Below, in pieces: positions 52,501 to 63,372 of a stretch of DNA of 64,000 bases. A model generated the notes under the pieces. The model was not told where the DNA came from and made no database searches. It saw only the letters and a program-made list of their open reading frames with translations. Source of the DNA: Blastocladiella emersonii ATCC 22665 (taxonomy: Eukaryota > Blastocladiomycota > Blastocladiomycetes > Blastocladiales > Blastocladiaceae); assembly GCA_025594325.1 (NCBI GenBank), contig JANHCV010000003.1:2294001-2358000 (forward strand). Direction: 5' to 3'. Position 1 is the stretch's first letter. Each line of letters starts with the position of its first letter. Position numbers and translations under genes: made by a program.

Positions 52501-54601
52501 CGCTTGAGCTTGAGCGGCGGGCGGATATCGTCGTCCTCGGAGTGCTCGTCGCTCGCGGCGGCGGGCGTCACGAGGTCGTCGAACCCGGTGGCCGCGGCCC
52601 ACGGCGCAGGCGATTTCGGCGTGCCGGGGACCGCCGAGTTGCGGCGGCGGTGGAGCAGCGGGTCGGCGCTCTCGACGGCGAGCGTGAAGTCGGCGTCGAA
52701 CTCGTTGACGGGCCACGCGTAGTGGTTCTCCGAGGCCGCCGCGGGCGAGGGGTCGACGAGCGCGGGGTTCGTGACGATCGACAGCGGCGCGCTCGCGAAC
52801 CGGCGCCGAGGCGGGCGCGTCGACACGCCGTCGCCGGCGTCCTCGTCGGACGTGGCGGCGGGGTGAAACCGCGAGTACGTCCAGTTGAGCCGCTGTTGGT
52901 GCTGCTGCTGCTCGTACGTGAGCGAGGTCGCCGACGACTGTCTGGCGGAGGAAACCGTAGTCGTGGTGGTCGTCGTCACCTTGGTCACGACGACGCGGCG
53001 GATGATGCGGCGGTCCTCGACGGGCAGGTGCTCGTCGGCCGGCTCGTACACGTACTCGTACGTGAGCCCATCGTCGGCCTCGAACTGCGCGCCGACGCGC
53101 ACGGTGCGGCGCGGCGGGCGCACGAGCGAGTCGGATGAGGACGAGGAGTCGCTGTCGCTGTCGTCGCTCGAGGAGGACGGCGCGCTGGCGTGTTTCGCGG
53201 TGGGCGTGGACACGCGGTAACTCGACTCGTGCGCGACGTCGTCATCGGCGTGGTGATGATGGTGCCGACGGTGGTGGTGGTGCGTCGTAGTAGTCTGCTT
53301 GGTGCGCGACAGATGGGACGGGTGCGAGTGGATGTGGGTGTGGGTGTGGTGGTGCTGGCGGGTGACGACGACGCGGGTGATGCGGCGGAGCTCGGGGCGC
53401 GTCTCGTCGTCGTCGCTGCAGTCGCTCGAGTCGCTCGAAGAGGATGACGAGGAAGAAGACGAGGACGAGTCGCTGCGGAGGAACGAGTACGGAATGACCT
53501 CGTTGGCCTTGGACGGCGGTCCGCTCGGCCGCCAGTCCTCGCGGCCCTGGTCCTCGGCGAACGCGACGTGGCGGCCCTCCTCGTGGCGGTGGAACCCCGC
53601 CGATGTCGTCGTCATGGTATGCGTCGCCGCGTACGACGCGTAGCTCGAGCTCGCCGCGAACCACCGGTTGACCGTGGTCGTCCTGACGCGCCACCATCGG
53701 ACGAGCATAGCGCGCACGTCCTCGTTCATGCCGTGCGGGGTGACGATCTCGCCCGAGGACAGCTGCGGGTACCGCCACGGCTTGTTCTCGGCGCCGATGA
53801 AGTGGATGACGCGGACGTGGCGCTGGAACTCGCGGTAGGCGGGCGAGTACATGTACGAGGCGGACGGCGTGACGTTGTCGGTGAAGGGGAGGCGGCGCGC
53901 GAGGTCGCCGCGCCACGCGTCGCCAAAGTAGGCGTTGAGCAGGCCCTGGTCGCCGCCGTCGAAGCTGCCGTGCGCGCGCAGCTGGGCGCGCAGCGCGTCG
54001 TAGGTGGCCGTCGAGGGCACGGCGACGAAGACGCCCGAGTTGAACTACGCGGCGCTCGGCCGTTAGCAAGGGCGGATCGCTGGAGTATAACCGAGAGAAC
54101 GTACAATGTCGGGCCATCCCGAGTCGGGGGCAGCGCAAAAGTCGGGCTCGCGGTCGAACAGGTCGTCAATGTTGCTCACGACGAGGGTGTCGGCGTCAAG
54201 GAAGACGATGCGGTCAAACTGCGTCAGGGTCCAGGCCCACAGCTTGGAGAAGGAGATGTTGAGCTCGGGGCGGCGCAGCAGGGCGAGGCGCGGGTCGTCG
54301 ACGACGATCGGGTCGACGGGGACCAGCACGTCGAAGGCGGCGCGCAGGCGCGCCAGCGTCGAGGAGCGGACGTGCGACGTGTGCATGACGACGAGCGGGT
54401 ACGGCGTTCCTGTTCCACGGAAAGTCAGCGATGGAGGGGGATGATGGGCTCGCTGATCAGGACAGGGTCCGCACCGGCATCCCGCAGCGAGGCGGCCAGG
54501 ACGAGCGCGCCGTCGGCGTAGTTGTCGGAGGTGATGAGCGTGACGTAGGCCCTCCGCGGCGCGCCGGGCGGCGGCGACACGGCGGGTCGCTGGGCGTCCA
54601 T
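49572..54601 (-). CDS. Glycogenin (GT8 self-glucosylating primer) with a giant disordered tail
   Basis: Three exons: 54601-54475, 54409-54105, 54044-49572 (introns 65 and 60 nt), 1,634 residues. Glycogenin is usually 300-800. The GT8 domain is residues 17-235: AYVTLITSDNYADGALVLA, the manganese-binding DAD (114-116, RIVFLDADTLVVSNIDDLF), FNSGVFV (145-151), GDQGLLN (175-181) and HFIGAENKPW (225-234). Tyrosines 208 and 210 (SASYMYSPAY) align with the region of the auto-glucosylated tyrosine of animal glycogenin. The remaining ~1,400 residues are Ser/Ala/Thr/Asp-rich, with His clusters, two VVTKVTTTTTTT runs and two RPP-x-x-LK-x-S-x-S-x-x-SM boxes. It primes glycogen synthesis; the tail may scaffold glycogen synthase and regulators. 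Confidence 0.85.
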
Positions 54602-55269
54602 GGCGACGGCGGCAACGGCAGCGAGGTGCGGTTGCAGTGGCAGCCGCGTCGGCGCGAGTCGATGGCGTTGCAAGTAGTACGGGGCGGTCGGCCCGGTCTA
54701 GCAGAAGATACGTTGGGCCGCGCGGCGGATGGTTGAGAGAGCGGGAGCGGGAGCGGAGCGCAACCTTCGACAAGGTCGGCAAGCCGGCCGATGGGAACCC
54801 GCTCGCGCTCGCGACTCGCCGACCCGGCCCACATCACATCCCCAACCTAATCGACGTCGGCGGCAGCGCCCACGCGGCCGCCATTTCGCGACGTCGGTGA
54901 CTGATTGATACGCGGGCGGAGATCGCCACGGCGGCGGCGAGACAGGCCTATCGCCGGTCCCTGCTTGAGCAAATGCACTTATCCGCGCGGAGGTGCATGA
55001 ACGGCTGCAGCCTGTGCGTCACCGGCTGCTGCGGCTGCTCCACGATCACCCGCGTATACAGATATCCCACCCGAATAGCGGCCGAATAGCGCGGATAGCG
55101 ACGCGTGCGTGGCTTCGTCGTCGCGCCGCTCGCCGACTTCGCCCCACCACCACCGCCCATCGCCCCCACGTCCTCACCCGATGTCAACCAAACCGTAGTC
55201 GATTCCAGACTTGATGCAACTTGCGCTGGCCGCATAGCCTCCCTCCCCCTTCCATCCTCGCTCAGCAGC
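54602..55269. promoter_or_regulatory. Divergent intergenic region between glycogenin and presenilin genes
   Basis: 668 bp between the two ATGs, with no TATA box recognised. It is open in one plus-strand frame from about 55105 into the presenilin gene, but without an ATG before 55270. Confidence 0.4.
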
Positions 55270-56820
55270 ATGCCTCCAGCCACCGCGCCACCACAACCAG
55301 GGACCGCCGCGGCGCCAACCTCGCCGCCCACGCCCGCGCGCCGGTGCATCGTGTGCAGCGACCCGGCGACGTCGGCGTGCTCGCAGTGCGGGCCCGCCGT
55401 GGCGTACTGCAGCCAGGCGTGCCAGCTCGACGACTGGCCGCGCCACGCCTCCGAGTGCAAGTCTGGTGCGGCGACGCGTGCCGCAGCATCCTCTTCCTCG
55501 GCAGCACCAGGAGCAGTCGCGCCCGACACCACGTCGGGTCCAAGGAACCGGTTCCAGGCCGCGCCCGCCGAGCCGCACCACGCGGCGCCGCACCTGGTGG
55601 TGCCCGAGGCGACGCGGGCGCGGCTCGAGGACCTGGGCTTCGACCCGGACGCGGCGGCGGACCTGCTCTTCTACACGGGGCAGGTGTTCCAGCTCATGAA
55701 GCCGATCCTGATCTGCATCGCCCTGTCGATTGCGTGGACCAAGATCTCGCTCGCCAGTACCGACTTCCGCCCCGCGTCGTCCATCTGGACCGTGTACCAG
55801 GAGACGCCGTCGAGCACGGGCGGCGAGCGGCTGGCGGGCGGGTTCGCCAACGCGGGGATCATCCTGGGCCAGATCGCGGTCATGACGGTGCTCCTGGTCG
55901 TGCTGTTCAAGTACAACTGCATGAAGGTCATCTACGGCATCTTCGGCCTCGTCATGATCAGCGTGCTCGGGTTCACGGGCTTCCTGCTGCTGCTCGCCGT
56001 CATCCAGGTCGGCCGCGTCGTCATCGACTACATCACGCTCACCTTTGCGCTCTACAATTTCGCGATTGTCGGGATCGCGGCCATCTTCTGGCGCGCGCCG
56101 CGCTGGGTCCAGCAAGTGTACCTGGTCCTCATGTCGTCGCTCATGGCGTTTGCCCTGACCGGCCTGCAGGAGTGGACCACGTGGATCCTCCTCGGCCTGC
56201 TCGTCGTGTGGGACCTGTTCGCGGTCCTGTCGCCGTACGGCCCGCTGCGCCACCTGCTCAACACGGTCAAGGAGAAGAACCAGTCCATCGAGATGCTCGT
56301 CTACTCGGTCGGCGGGTGCGTCTGGATGATGTCCTCGTTCGGCGCCCGCGCTACGTCGGGCCCCGCCGACGCGGCGCTCCGCCGCCACAGCAGCCTCATC
56401 GACGACGGCAGCGACTCGCGCATCCTCATGGACGGCGGCGGCGCTACGACGCCCGCACCATCATCCTCGCGCGACGCGCCACCACCACCCGCCGCCACCG
56501 GCTCCGCCCCCGCCCCCGCCGAGGACGAGGAAGACGACGACGAGGACGACGACGGCGGGCTCAAGCTCGGTCTGGGCGACTTCGTCTTCTACTCTGTGCT
56601 GACGGCGCGCGCGGCCATGAACGACTGGATCACGACGGTCGCGTCCATCATCGCGGTCACGGCGGGCATGACGCTGACCATCTTCCTGCTCGCCATCTTC
56701 CGCAAGGCGCTGCCCGCGCTCCCCATCAGCATCACCTTCGGCATGCTCTTCTACTTTTGCTCGGCCGTCACGCTGTCGCCGCTCATGGAGGCGGTCGCGA
56801 ACCAGGGGCTCGTCCTGTGA
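55270..56820 (+). CDS. Presenilin (intramembrane aspartyl protease) with N-terminal MYND zinc finger
   Basis: A single 516-residue exon, start ATG at 55270. Residues 26-63 form a complete MYND finger: Cys 26, 29, 37, 40, 47, 51, His 59, Cys 63, with the exact C-x2-C-x7-C-x2-C-x6-C-x3-C-x7-H-x3-C spacing. From about residue 140 the presenilin fold follows with nine hydrophobic segments. The TM6 catalytic Asp is in VVWDLFAVL (D315; Trp replaces the usual Tyr), the TM7 catalytic Asp is in GLGDFVFYS (D437), and PALPI is at 482-486. The loop between them is acidic and Ser/Pro-rich. Presenilin is the catalytic subunit of gamma-secretase. A MYND domain in this position is not part of the usual architecture, and no intron separates the two halves. 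Confidence 0.9.
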   Translation: MPPATAPPQPGTAAAPTSPPTPARRCIVCSDPATSACSQCGPAVAYCSQACQLDDWPRHASECKSGAATRAAASSSSAAPGAVAPDTTSGPRNRFQAAPAEPHHAAPHLVVPEATRARLEDLGFDPDAAADLLFYTGQVFQLMKPILICIALSIAWTKISLASTDFRPASSIWTVYQETPSSTGGERLAGGFANAGIILGQIAVMTVLLVVLFKYNCMKVIYGIFGLVMISVLGFTGFLLLLAVIQVGRVVIDYITLTFALYNFAIVGIAAIFWRAPRWVQQVYLVLMSSLMAFALTGLQEWTTWILLGLLVVWDLFAVLSPYGPLRHLLNTVKEKNQSIEMLVYSVGGCVWMMSSFGARATSGPADAALRRHSSLIDDGSDSRILMDGGGATTPAPSSSRDAPPPPAATGSAPAPAEDEEDDDEDDDGGLKLGLGDFVFYSVLTARAAMNDWITTVASIIAVTAGMTLTIFLLAIFRKALPALPISITFGMLFYFCSAVTLSPLMEAVANQGLVL

Positions 56821-57032
56821 GCCTCCTCGACTTATATATACACAGTTTCTTAGACACTCGCGCCGATGAAGCAGGGTCCACGCGTCGGGCGAGTGGCGCC
56901 CCGGTGGCCCCGCGCTGCGCCGCGCACGCCGTCCCTCGCTTGCTCATCAAATTCGGCCTCCTTCCCGCCTCACTCTTGCACAACAGCGCACTCCCTGCAA
57001 CTGCTACGCATCGACCACCAACCCACGCCGCC

Positions 57033-60000
57033 ATGGATCCCGCGGGCCCTGGCGAGCCGCGCGACGCGGCGTCTGCCGCACCCGCGCCCGCGGCCGCCGC
57101 GCCACCACCCGCTGCTGCCCGCGGCGACTCGTCGTCGCAGCCGCTCCTCTCGCACAACGAGGAACCTACGCCGCGCTACGTCTCCGAAACGGCCGGGACC
57201 CCGCCGCCGACGGCCGTCGTCGAGGGCGTGTACCCCCTGCAGGTCCTGCCCTCGTCATCCGGCGCCCCGGCCGCTGCCGCGACGGCGGTCCCAGCCGCGG
57301 ACCCACACGCCGGCGACGACTCGCCCGTGCCGACCACGGCGTCGTCAGCGGGCGGCGCGACGACGGCGACGGGGCACCACAACTTTGAGGTGATCGAGAT
57401 CGACCACCGGCGCAACGTGCTGCTGTACCGCGGCGACGAGGCCGTCGAGTCGCCCAACGATATCCTGCTCACGCCCGAGCCCATGGACGCAAGGCTCGGG
57501 GCGAGGCAGAACGGGTTGTCGAGCGACGAGGCGTCACGGTGCGCGTTGCTTCTGATGTGTGGAAAGGAACCGCGGCTAATGAGGGCAAGTCGCGTAGAAA
57601 GCTCTCGGACGCGGCGCGCGCGGCGCTCGACGAGGTGACGAGCCGCATCTGGGCCGACACGCCGTGTACGCTACATCGTTGGCGCGACCTGTCAGCGTAG
57701 CTGACGCGTTGCTCCCGTGTAGCCTGGTCCACCTTCTTCCTGCGCGCCGACCTCGCCATCACCGTGCTCCAGATCATCCTGATCATCGCGTACCTCGCCA
57801 CGGGCCCGACGCCCGCGACCGTCGACACCCCGCGCATGGTGACGGGCGGCCTGGGCCTCGAGCTCGCGCTGCTCGTCGCGCTGGTCGCGTGGAACGCGTT
57901 CCTGTTCTACTCGCAGGTCGAGGCGCCGACGCGCCAAGTCCTGATCCGCGCCAAGAACGCCATCGACCTGCTGTCGCGCGCCGGGCTCAACACGGTGCAG
58001 GAGATCAAGATTCCGTCGGTCCCGTCGGCGCCCATCGTGAAAGTCGTCCGCGACGGCGTCGTGCGGTCGATCCCCGCCGTGTTGCTGGTGGAAGGCGATA
58101 TCGTGGAGCTGCACTTTGGCGACCTCGCGCCCGCCGCGTGCAAGTACGTGTACGTGACAAAGCACAAGCCGGGCGCGGGCGACCGGCCCGAGTACGCGCT
58201 CGATTCGGGGCAGGGGTTTCGCCCGACGCTGTTCGGGGTCCCGCCCCCGCAGCTCATGCGGCTCGAGTCGCAGCTCAACCACGGCCGGTTCCAGTTCCGC
58301 CTCACGGCGACGCCCGTCGTGCCCGTCCTCATGAGCCTCGCCCAGGCGAGACCGCGGACGGTCATGACCAACCAGCTGCTCCGGCTCCAGGCCGCCGCGC
58401 AGCGCGTGATTCTGGTTCTCTACATTTTATCGCTCGCCGTCGCGCTCGTCCGCCACTACGTGCTCGGCCACGGCACCGCGCTCGGCATGGCGGTCGCCGC
58501 CTTCTCGGTCGTCCTCCCGCTCGTCCCGCTCCTGGTCCCGACGCTGTACCTGCTGTTCCGCAGCTTCGGCAACGCGCACGTCTCGGTGCTGTGGGAGGAG
58601 CTGCAGACGTCGAAGACCGACTACGAGGACGCGGACGAGGACGAGTTTGACGTCGAGGCGCCGCCGCCGACCAAGGAAGTGACGCTCGCCAAGTTCGACG
58701 TGCTCGCGCAGGCGCTGCGCATCGATACCTCGGACCTGACCGAGTCGCTCGGGTCCATCACGGTGCTGTGCTTCGTCGACCGCGAGGGCACCCTGACCGA
58801 GGCGTTTCCGAGCGTCGACCAGATCTTTGTCCCGCCCGACGCCATCCTCGACGTCGGGTACACGCCCGACGGCCGGTTCGTGTTCGAGGACCGCGACTGG
58901 GCCGCGCAGATGCCCCTGCTCAAGCCGCTCGGGCTCGCGTGGATGTGTCTCACGCACTGCGACCTCCGCAAGACCGAGCCCCACCGCAACCTCGCCGCTC
59001 TCCACATCCACGCCCACACCAAGGCGTCACGCCAGACGTGCCTGTGCCCGCTCGCCCGCCAGATCGGGTTTCTCGGTCCGCCCGATTACCTCGTCCCCGT
59101 CAAGGAGATCTTCACCCTCGCGCCGTACCACCCGTCGCTCGACCCGTTGCAGGACGGGGTCGGCGAGGAGGACGAGGGGCAGGCGGGCAGTGCGGCGGCG
59201 CTCGGTAAGTCGACGGCGCGGTCCATGACGTCGCTCGCGGCGCTGCGGCGGCGCGGGACGGCCACGTCGGGTCCCGTGGCGCCGTCGTCGTCGGGCGGCG
59301 CGATCCCCGAGGCTGACGAGCCTGGCGGCAGCAGCAGCGGCGACGGGCCCGCGTCCCACCACCACGCGTCCCACCACCACCACGGCGGGGAGCACGACCT
59401 GCTGCTCGAGTACGACCCGTACCACGCGCCGGCGGACCCGAGCGGGCCCATGGTCCGGACATTGCCCGACTACGAGTTCGAGGTGCCCTTCCTGCACACG
59501 ATGCTGCTGCAGGACGCGCGGTCGGGGCACCACCAGCTGATCAGCGCCGGCAGCGTCGAGAGCATCCTCGACGTGGCCACCGACGTGTGGCTCGGCGACG
59601 ACCTCGTCCCGCTCACCGACCACCAGGAACTCGCTATCGTCGAGTGGTACTGGAACACCGTCATGAATGACCACCAGATCGTCGCGTACGCGTACAAGCC
59701 CGTCCTCGACGCCGTGACGTGTTTCCCTGGTGGAAGCGGTGGGGTGGGCGAGGATGGCGCGGACGCGTTCGTGTACCTCGAGATCCCGCACCAGCCGGGC
59801 GGCGGCGGCGGCGGCGGGGCGGTGCCAAGGCGCGGGTCCGCCGAGGAGCTCGGCGCGGCGGGACCAGCAGCACCTGCGCCGCCAGGACCGCCGCCGATCC
59901 CCGAGGTCCGCGTCGCGGCCACCACGTCGGGCCCGCTGCCCGCGCTGCCCGACTCGGTCAACGAGAAGAAAATGAAGCCGCTCGACGATGACGACGATGA

Positions 60001-61544
60001 CACGAGGGTGCCCGCGGAACCCGCCTCGCCGACGCTCGCCGACCCCGCCGCCGCCGCGGTCGACGCACCACCCCCGCCCGCGTTCCCCGCGCGCCGCCGC
60101 AGCCAAGTGCGCGCCATCAACCCGGTGCACGGGCTGACGCAGAACCAGATCTTCCTCGGCCTGGTGGCGTTCGCGCACGAGCCGAAAGAGGACGTGTGCG
60201 ACGCGATCGAGGACATTGGGCTGGCGGGGATCCGGTTCGTGTACTTTTCGCCGACCAACGAGCGGCAGACCAAGGCGTTCGGCGAGCGGCTCGGGCTCGA
60301 TACCGGGTGGAACTCGTGCATCCTGCTCAGCACGCCGTCGGACCCGCACGCGTCGCCCATGTACATGGAGCGGACGGACATCAAGGCACGCCTCCCGCGC
60401 GGCGTCGACGCGATCCGCGCGCACCTGCACGACGTCGACGACATCCCCCTGCACGTCAGCCTGTTCGCCGAGTCGTCGCCCGCGTCGGTCGCGGGCATGG
60501 TGCGGATCCTGCAGGAGCACGGCGAGGTGGTGTGCGCCATGGGGTCGACGCTCAACCCGGCCAACGCGGGCATCTTCCGCGCGGCGGACCTCGGCGTCGG
60601 CGTCCAGCCCGTGCCCATCAAGAACACGTCGCCGACCGCGCGCCACGTCCCGCCGCTCGCCCTCGGGTCCACGCTCGTCTCCCTCCCCTGCCCGCTCGTC
60701 ATGCACCCGGACACGTCCCTGTACGCGTTCACCCAGCTCGTCCGCGAGGCGCGCCGCCTGTGCCGCGCCGCGCGCCAGGGGATGATCCTCGCGGCGGCGG
60801 GCGCCGGGCTCATGTCGCTCGTCCAGCTCGCGGCTCTGGCGGTTCTCCTGCCCACCTGGCGCGCGTGGCTGCTCATGTGGGTCGCGTGGGTGCTGGTCCC
60901 GATCCTCGGCGCCACGTACGCGAGCAACCCGCACGAGCCCGAGACCATGAAGGAGTTCACCGAGCGCAACGCAGAGCACGTCCGCGACCTGCGCCGGTTC
61001 GCTCGGTACTTTGTGTGGCGGTTCGCGGTCCCCGTCGTCGCCACCGTGTACTGCTACGGCGTCGCGCTCGCGGCGCAGCTGCCCGCGGGGGAGTCGTGGG
61101 AGAAAGTGTTCACGAACGCGGTGCCGTCGGTCCAGGCCGAGCTCGTCGCGTGTACCGCGCTCGTCATCTTCCTGTGCACGGCGTCGGCCACCATGGTCCA
61201 CCGCACGCAGCCGCTCTGGGCGTACTCGCCGCTCAGGAACCGGTGGTGGTGCGTCGCGGTCGTGATCATGTACGTTCTCTTTACTCGCGCGCGGCGTGGC
61301 GAGCATCAACTGACGCTCCCGAATGTGTAGCCTCGCGATCCACCTCGCCATCGTGTTCGTGTTCGCGATGCCAACACTGTCCGCGCTGCCGTGGCAGTTC
61401 CACGCGGTAGTCTTCGGCAGCCTGCCCGTGCAGGTGGTGATCCACGAGCAGATCAAGAAGCTCGACTGCCGGCAGTGGGTGCGGTTCCAGAAGCGCAGCA
61501 AGCTCGAGTTCAACACGCGGCTCGGCATGCACTCGCCCATCTGA
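57033..61544 (+). CDS. TMEM94-type P-type-ATPase-like membrane protein
   Basis: Four exons: 57033-57538, 57598-57665, 57723-61269, 61331-61544 (introns 59, 57 and 61 nt), 1,444 residues. Matches to TMEM94 run end to end: GLSSDEASRKL, LLVEGDIVELHFGD (about 313-326, actuator domain), LGSITVLCFVDREGTLTE (about 535-551) and NQIFLGLVAFAHEP. IRFVYFSPTNERQTKAFGER, LGLDTGWNSC, LPRGVDAIRAHLHDVDDIPL, the degenerate hinge AMGSTLNPANAGIF and the C-terminal VRFQKRSKLEFNTRLGMHSP follow. Animal TMEM94 is an ER protein implicated in magnesium loading. The phosphorylation-loop analogue here reads DREGTLT, close to the DKTGTLT of working P-type ATPases. The N-terminal 165 residues are disordered. A His-rich loop lies near residue 742. 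Confidence 0.9.
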
Positions 61545-61601
61545 GCGGCTCGCGTGCGTAATAGAATCAATAGTTACGGTGTGCTATTCATCGCTCGGGA
61601 C

Positions 61602-63145
61602 TCAGACAGTGGTGTCTGGCGGTACCGGCCGCTTCTTGCGCCCGAACTTGCGCGGCGACGGCTTGATCGGGTGGTACGCGCCAAGGTACGACTCGTACAC
61701 GGACGCGTTGGTGTGCGGCACGGGGCCGTCGCGGTACACGCAGTCGAAGCCGCCGACGCGCATGCGGGGCGGATCACCCCCGCTGCCACCTGGCCCCGAC
61801 GTGAACCGGCGCTCCATGTCGACCACGTCAAACACGTCGTTGAGCAGGCCGTACTTGAGGTCGTAATCCCACTGTGTCTCGGCCGAGAGCGATGGCGACG
61901 CGTTGATCTCGAGCAGCCACGGGCGCAGGTCCTGGTCGATTAGAATGTCGTAGCCGTACAGCTCGAAGCAGTGCTTGTCGTTGATCATGATCTTCTGCAC
62001 CGACACGAGCGCGCGGATCATGAGCTCCTCGATCTCGTTGAACAGCGTGCGCACCGCGTCGTCGCCGTGCTTCGACGCCAGGTACAGCTTCAGGTTCCGG
62101 ATCAGCCACTTGCACCCTTTGCTGCCGTCGTAGTTGGGCGCCGTCTTCTGGATCGCCACGTTCGTCGCGTGGATGTCTGTGTTCGGGCGGCGGGTGAGTG
62201 ATGCGCGGTTGGCGAGGGTGCGAGCACGTACACATGTTGGATATGTCCTTGGCGTCCATGCTGAAGGGCGTGTTGGAGAAGCGGCAGAAGGCGTGGCGGT
62301 GGATGTAGACGGTGAGCGGGTTCCACGACGTGACGAGGGCGTAGGACCGGATGTCAAACTTCTTGCCTACGCGCACGCGATGGCCGTGAGCGACATATCA
62401 AGCCAACGAAGCGCGAAAACGTACCGCCGATGAGGTACGGCCGGTCAATGTAGCGCTGGACGATGTACGCCTCGGGCCCCTCGGCAGGCTCGCCGTTCTC
62501 GCCGCGGGCCATGAGCCTTGGGTCCTTGCGCCACCCGTTGACCTGGCTGATCTTGTTGATGAGGAAGATGCCGCGGCCCTGGGCCTTGCCGACGGGCTTC
62601 ATGATCCACACGGTACCCGCGTTGCGCTTGAACTCTTCCTGGAACAGGGCGTGTTCTTGCGGCAGGACAAACGACTTGGAGATGAGGTCGTAGCGCGCGG
62701 CCACGTCTTTCCCGCCGCCGGTGCGCGCGGGCGCTTTCGCCGTCTCCTTCATCATGCGCTTCATGTTCTTGACCAGCAGGTCCTTGCGCGTCAGCTCGTA
62801 GTGGTTCTTGAAGTGGTTGATCCGCTGGTCCTCGCGCAGGTACAGCCCGTCGTAGAACTCGTGCAGCCAGTGGATGTCGCACCAGAAAAAGTCCCACTCG
62901 GTCTCGCTACACGCGCGGGTGGTGAGCCGTGTGGCCGCGGAGGTTGTGTGTGTGCAAAGGGTACCTCTCGGTCTCCTTCCACCCGCGGTCCCGCATCACG
63001 TCGCACACCGTGTTGCGCAGCGACGTGCGGAACCGGATCTGCCGCTCCTCGCTAGATGAGGCATGGCGAGTGAGCGCCCGAGAGTCATGCGCTGCTCCGG
63101 CTATAGTTACCCTTGCGTGTTGCTGTCATTGCGTCGCTGTAGCAT
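61602..63145 (-). CDS. TTLL9: Tubulin tyrosine ligase-like protein, TTLL9-type polyglutamylase
   Basis: Five exons: 63145-63111, 63051-62965, 62906-62425, 62366-62232, 62176-61602 (introns 55-59 nt), 437 residues, about the length of animal TTLL9. Diagnostic blocks in order: RFRTSLRNTVCDVMRDRGW, EWDFFWCDIHWL, RINHFKNHYELTRKDLLVKN, WIMKPVGKAQGRGIFL (ATP-grasp nucleotide binding), YIVQRYIDRPYLIGGKKFD, IHATNVAIQKTAP, SVQKIMINDKHCFELYGYDI and PWLLEINASPSL. TTLL9 enzymes add glutamate side chains to axonemal tubulin. Presence argues for a flagellated cell. Transcribed divergently from the Tctex1 gene, 227 bp between start codons. The first exon (11 codons plus 2 bases) is the least certain part. 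Confidence 0.9.
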
Positions 63146-63372
63146 CGTTTCATCGGCTGCGTAGACTTGAGGAGGGCGCGGAGAAGCAAAAAGTCGAAAC
63201 GCGTCTCCGGGCAGGCGCGAGACGCGTCGCGCCAAGCTGCGAGGTGCACGCGTGCGCCGCGTGACGGATCCGTCGACGCGTTTTCCACTTCTCCTGATCG
63301 ACCACGCGCGCGCGCCGGTTTCCACGCTCCCTCATCCCACCGCAACTGCCACGAATCAACGCAACCACCACG
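63146..63372. promoter_or_regulatory. Shared divergent promoter of TTLL9 and the Tctex1 gene
   Basis: 227 bp with four ACGCGT words; two form an inverted repeat, ACGCGTCTC ... GAGACGCGT, about 11 bp apart (63199-63228). ACGCGT is the core of the fungal MBF-type cell-cycle element. I did not find a clear RFX X-box. The arrangement suggests co-regulation of two ciliary genes. Confidence 0.5.

Noticed and set aside
50758-53138. Very long plus-strand open frames (478 and 712 codons) opposite the glycogenin gene
   Set aside because: They are antisense to a well-supported gene, have Arg/Gly/Ser compositions typical of reverse frames in GC-rich DNA, and carry no domain.
55460-55540. A small intron separating MYND from presenilin
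   Set aside because: Candidate GT/AG pairs here are only about 20-45 nt apart and none improves the frame; the ORF is continuous, so the fusion stands as the simplest reading.
59027-61570. Minus-strand open frames of 847 and 524 codons opposite the TMEM94-type gene
   Set aside because: Antisense to a gene matched end to end with a known family; low-complexity Arg/Gly/Ala content.
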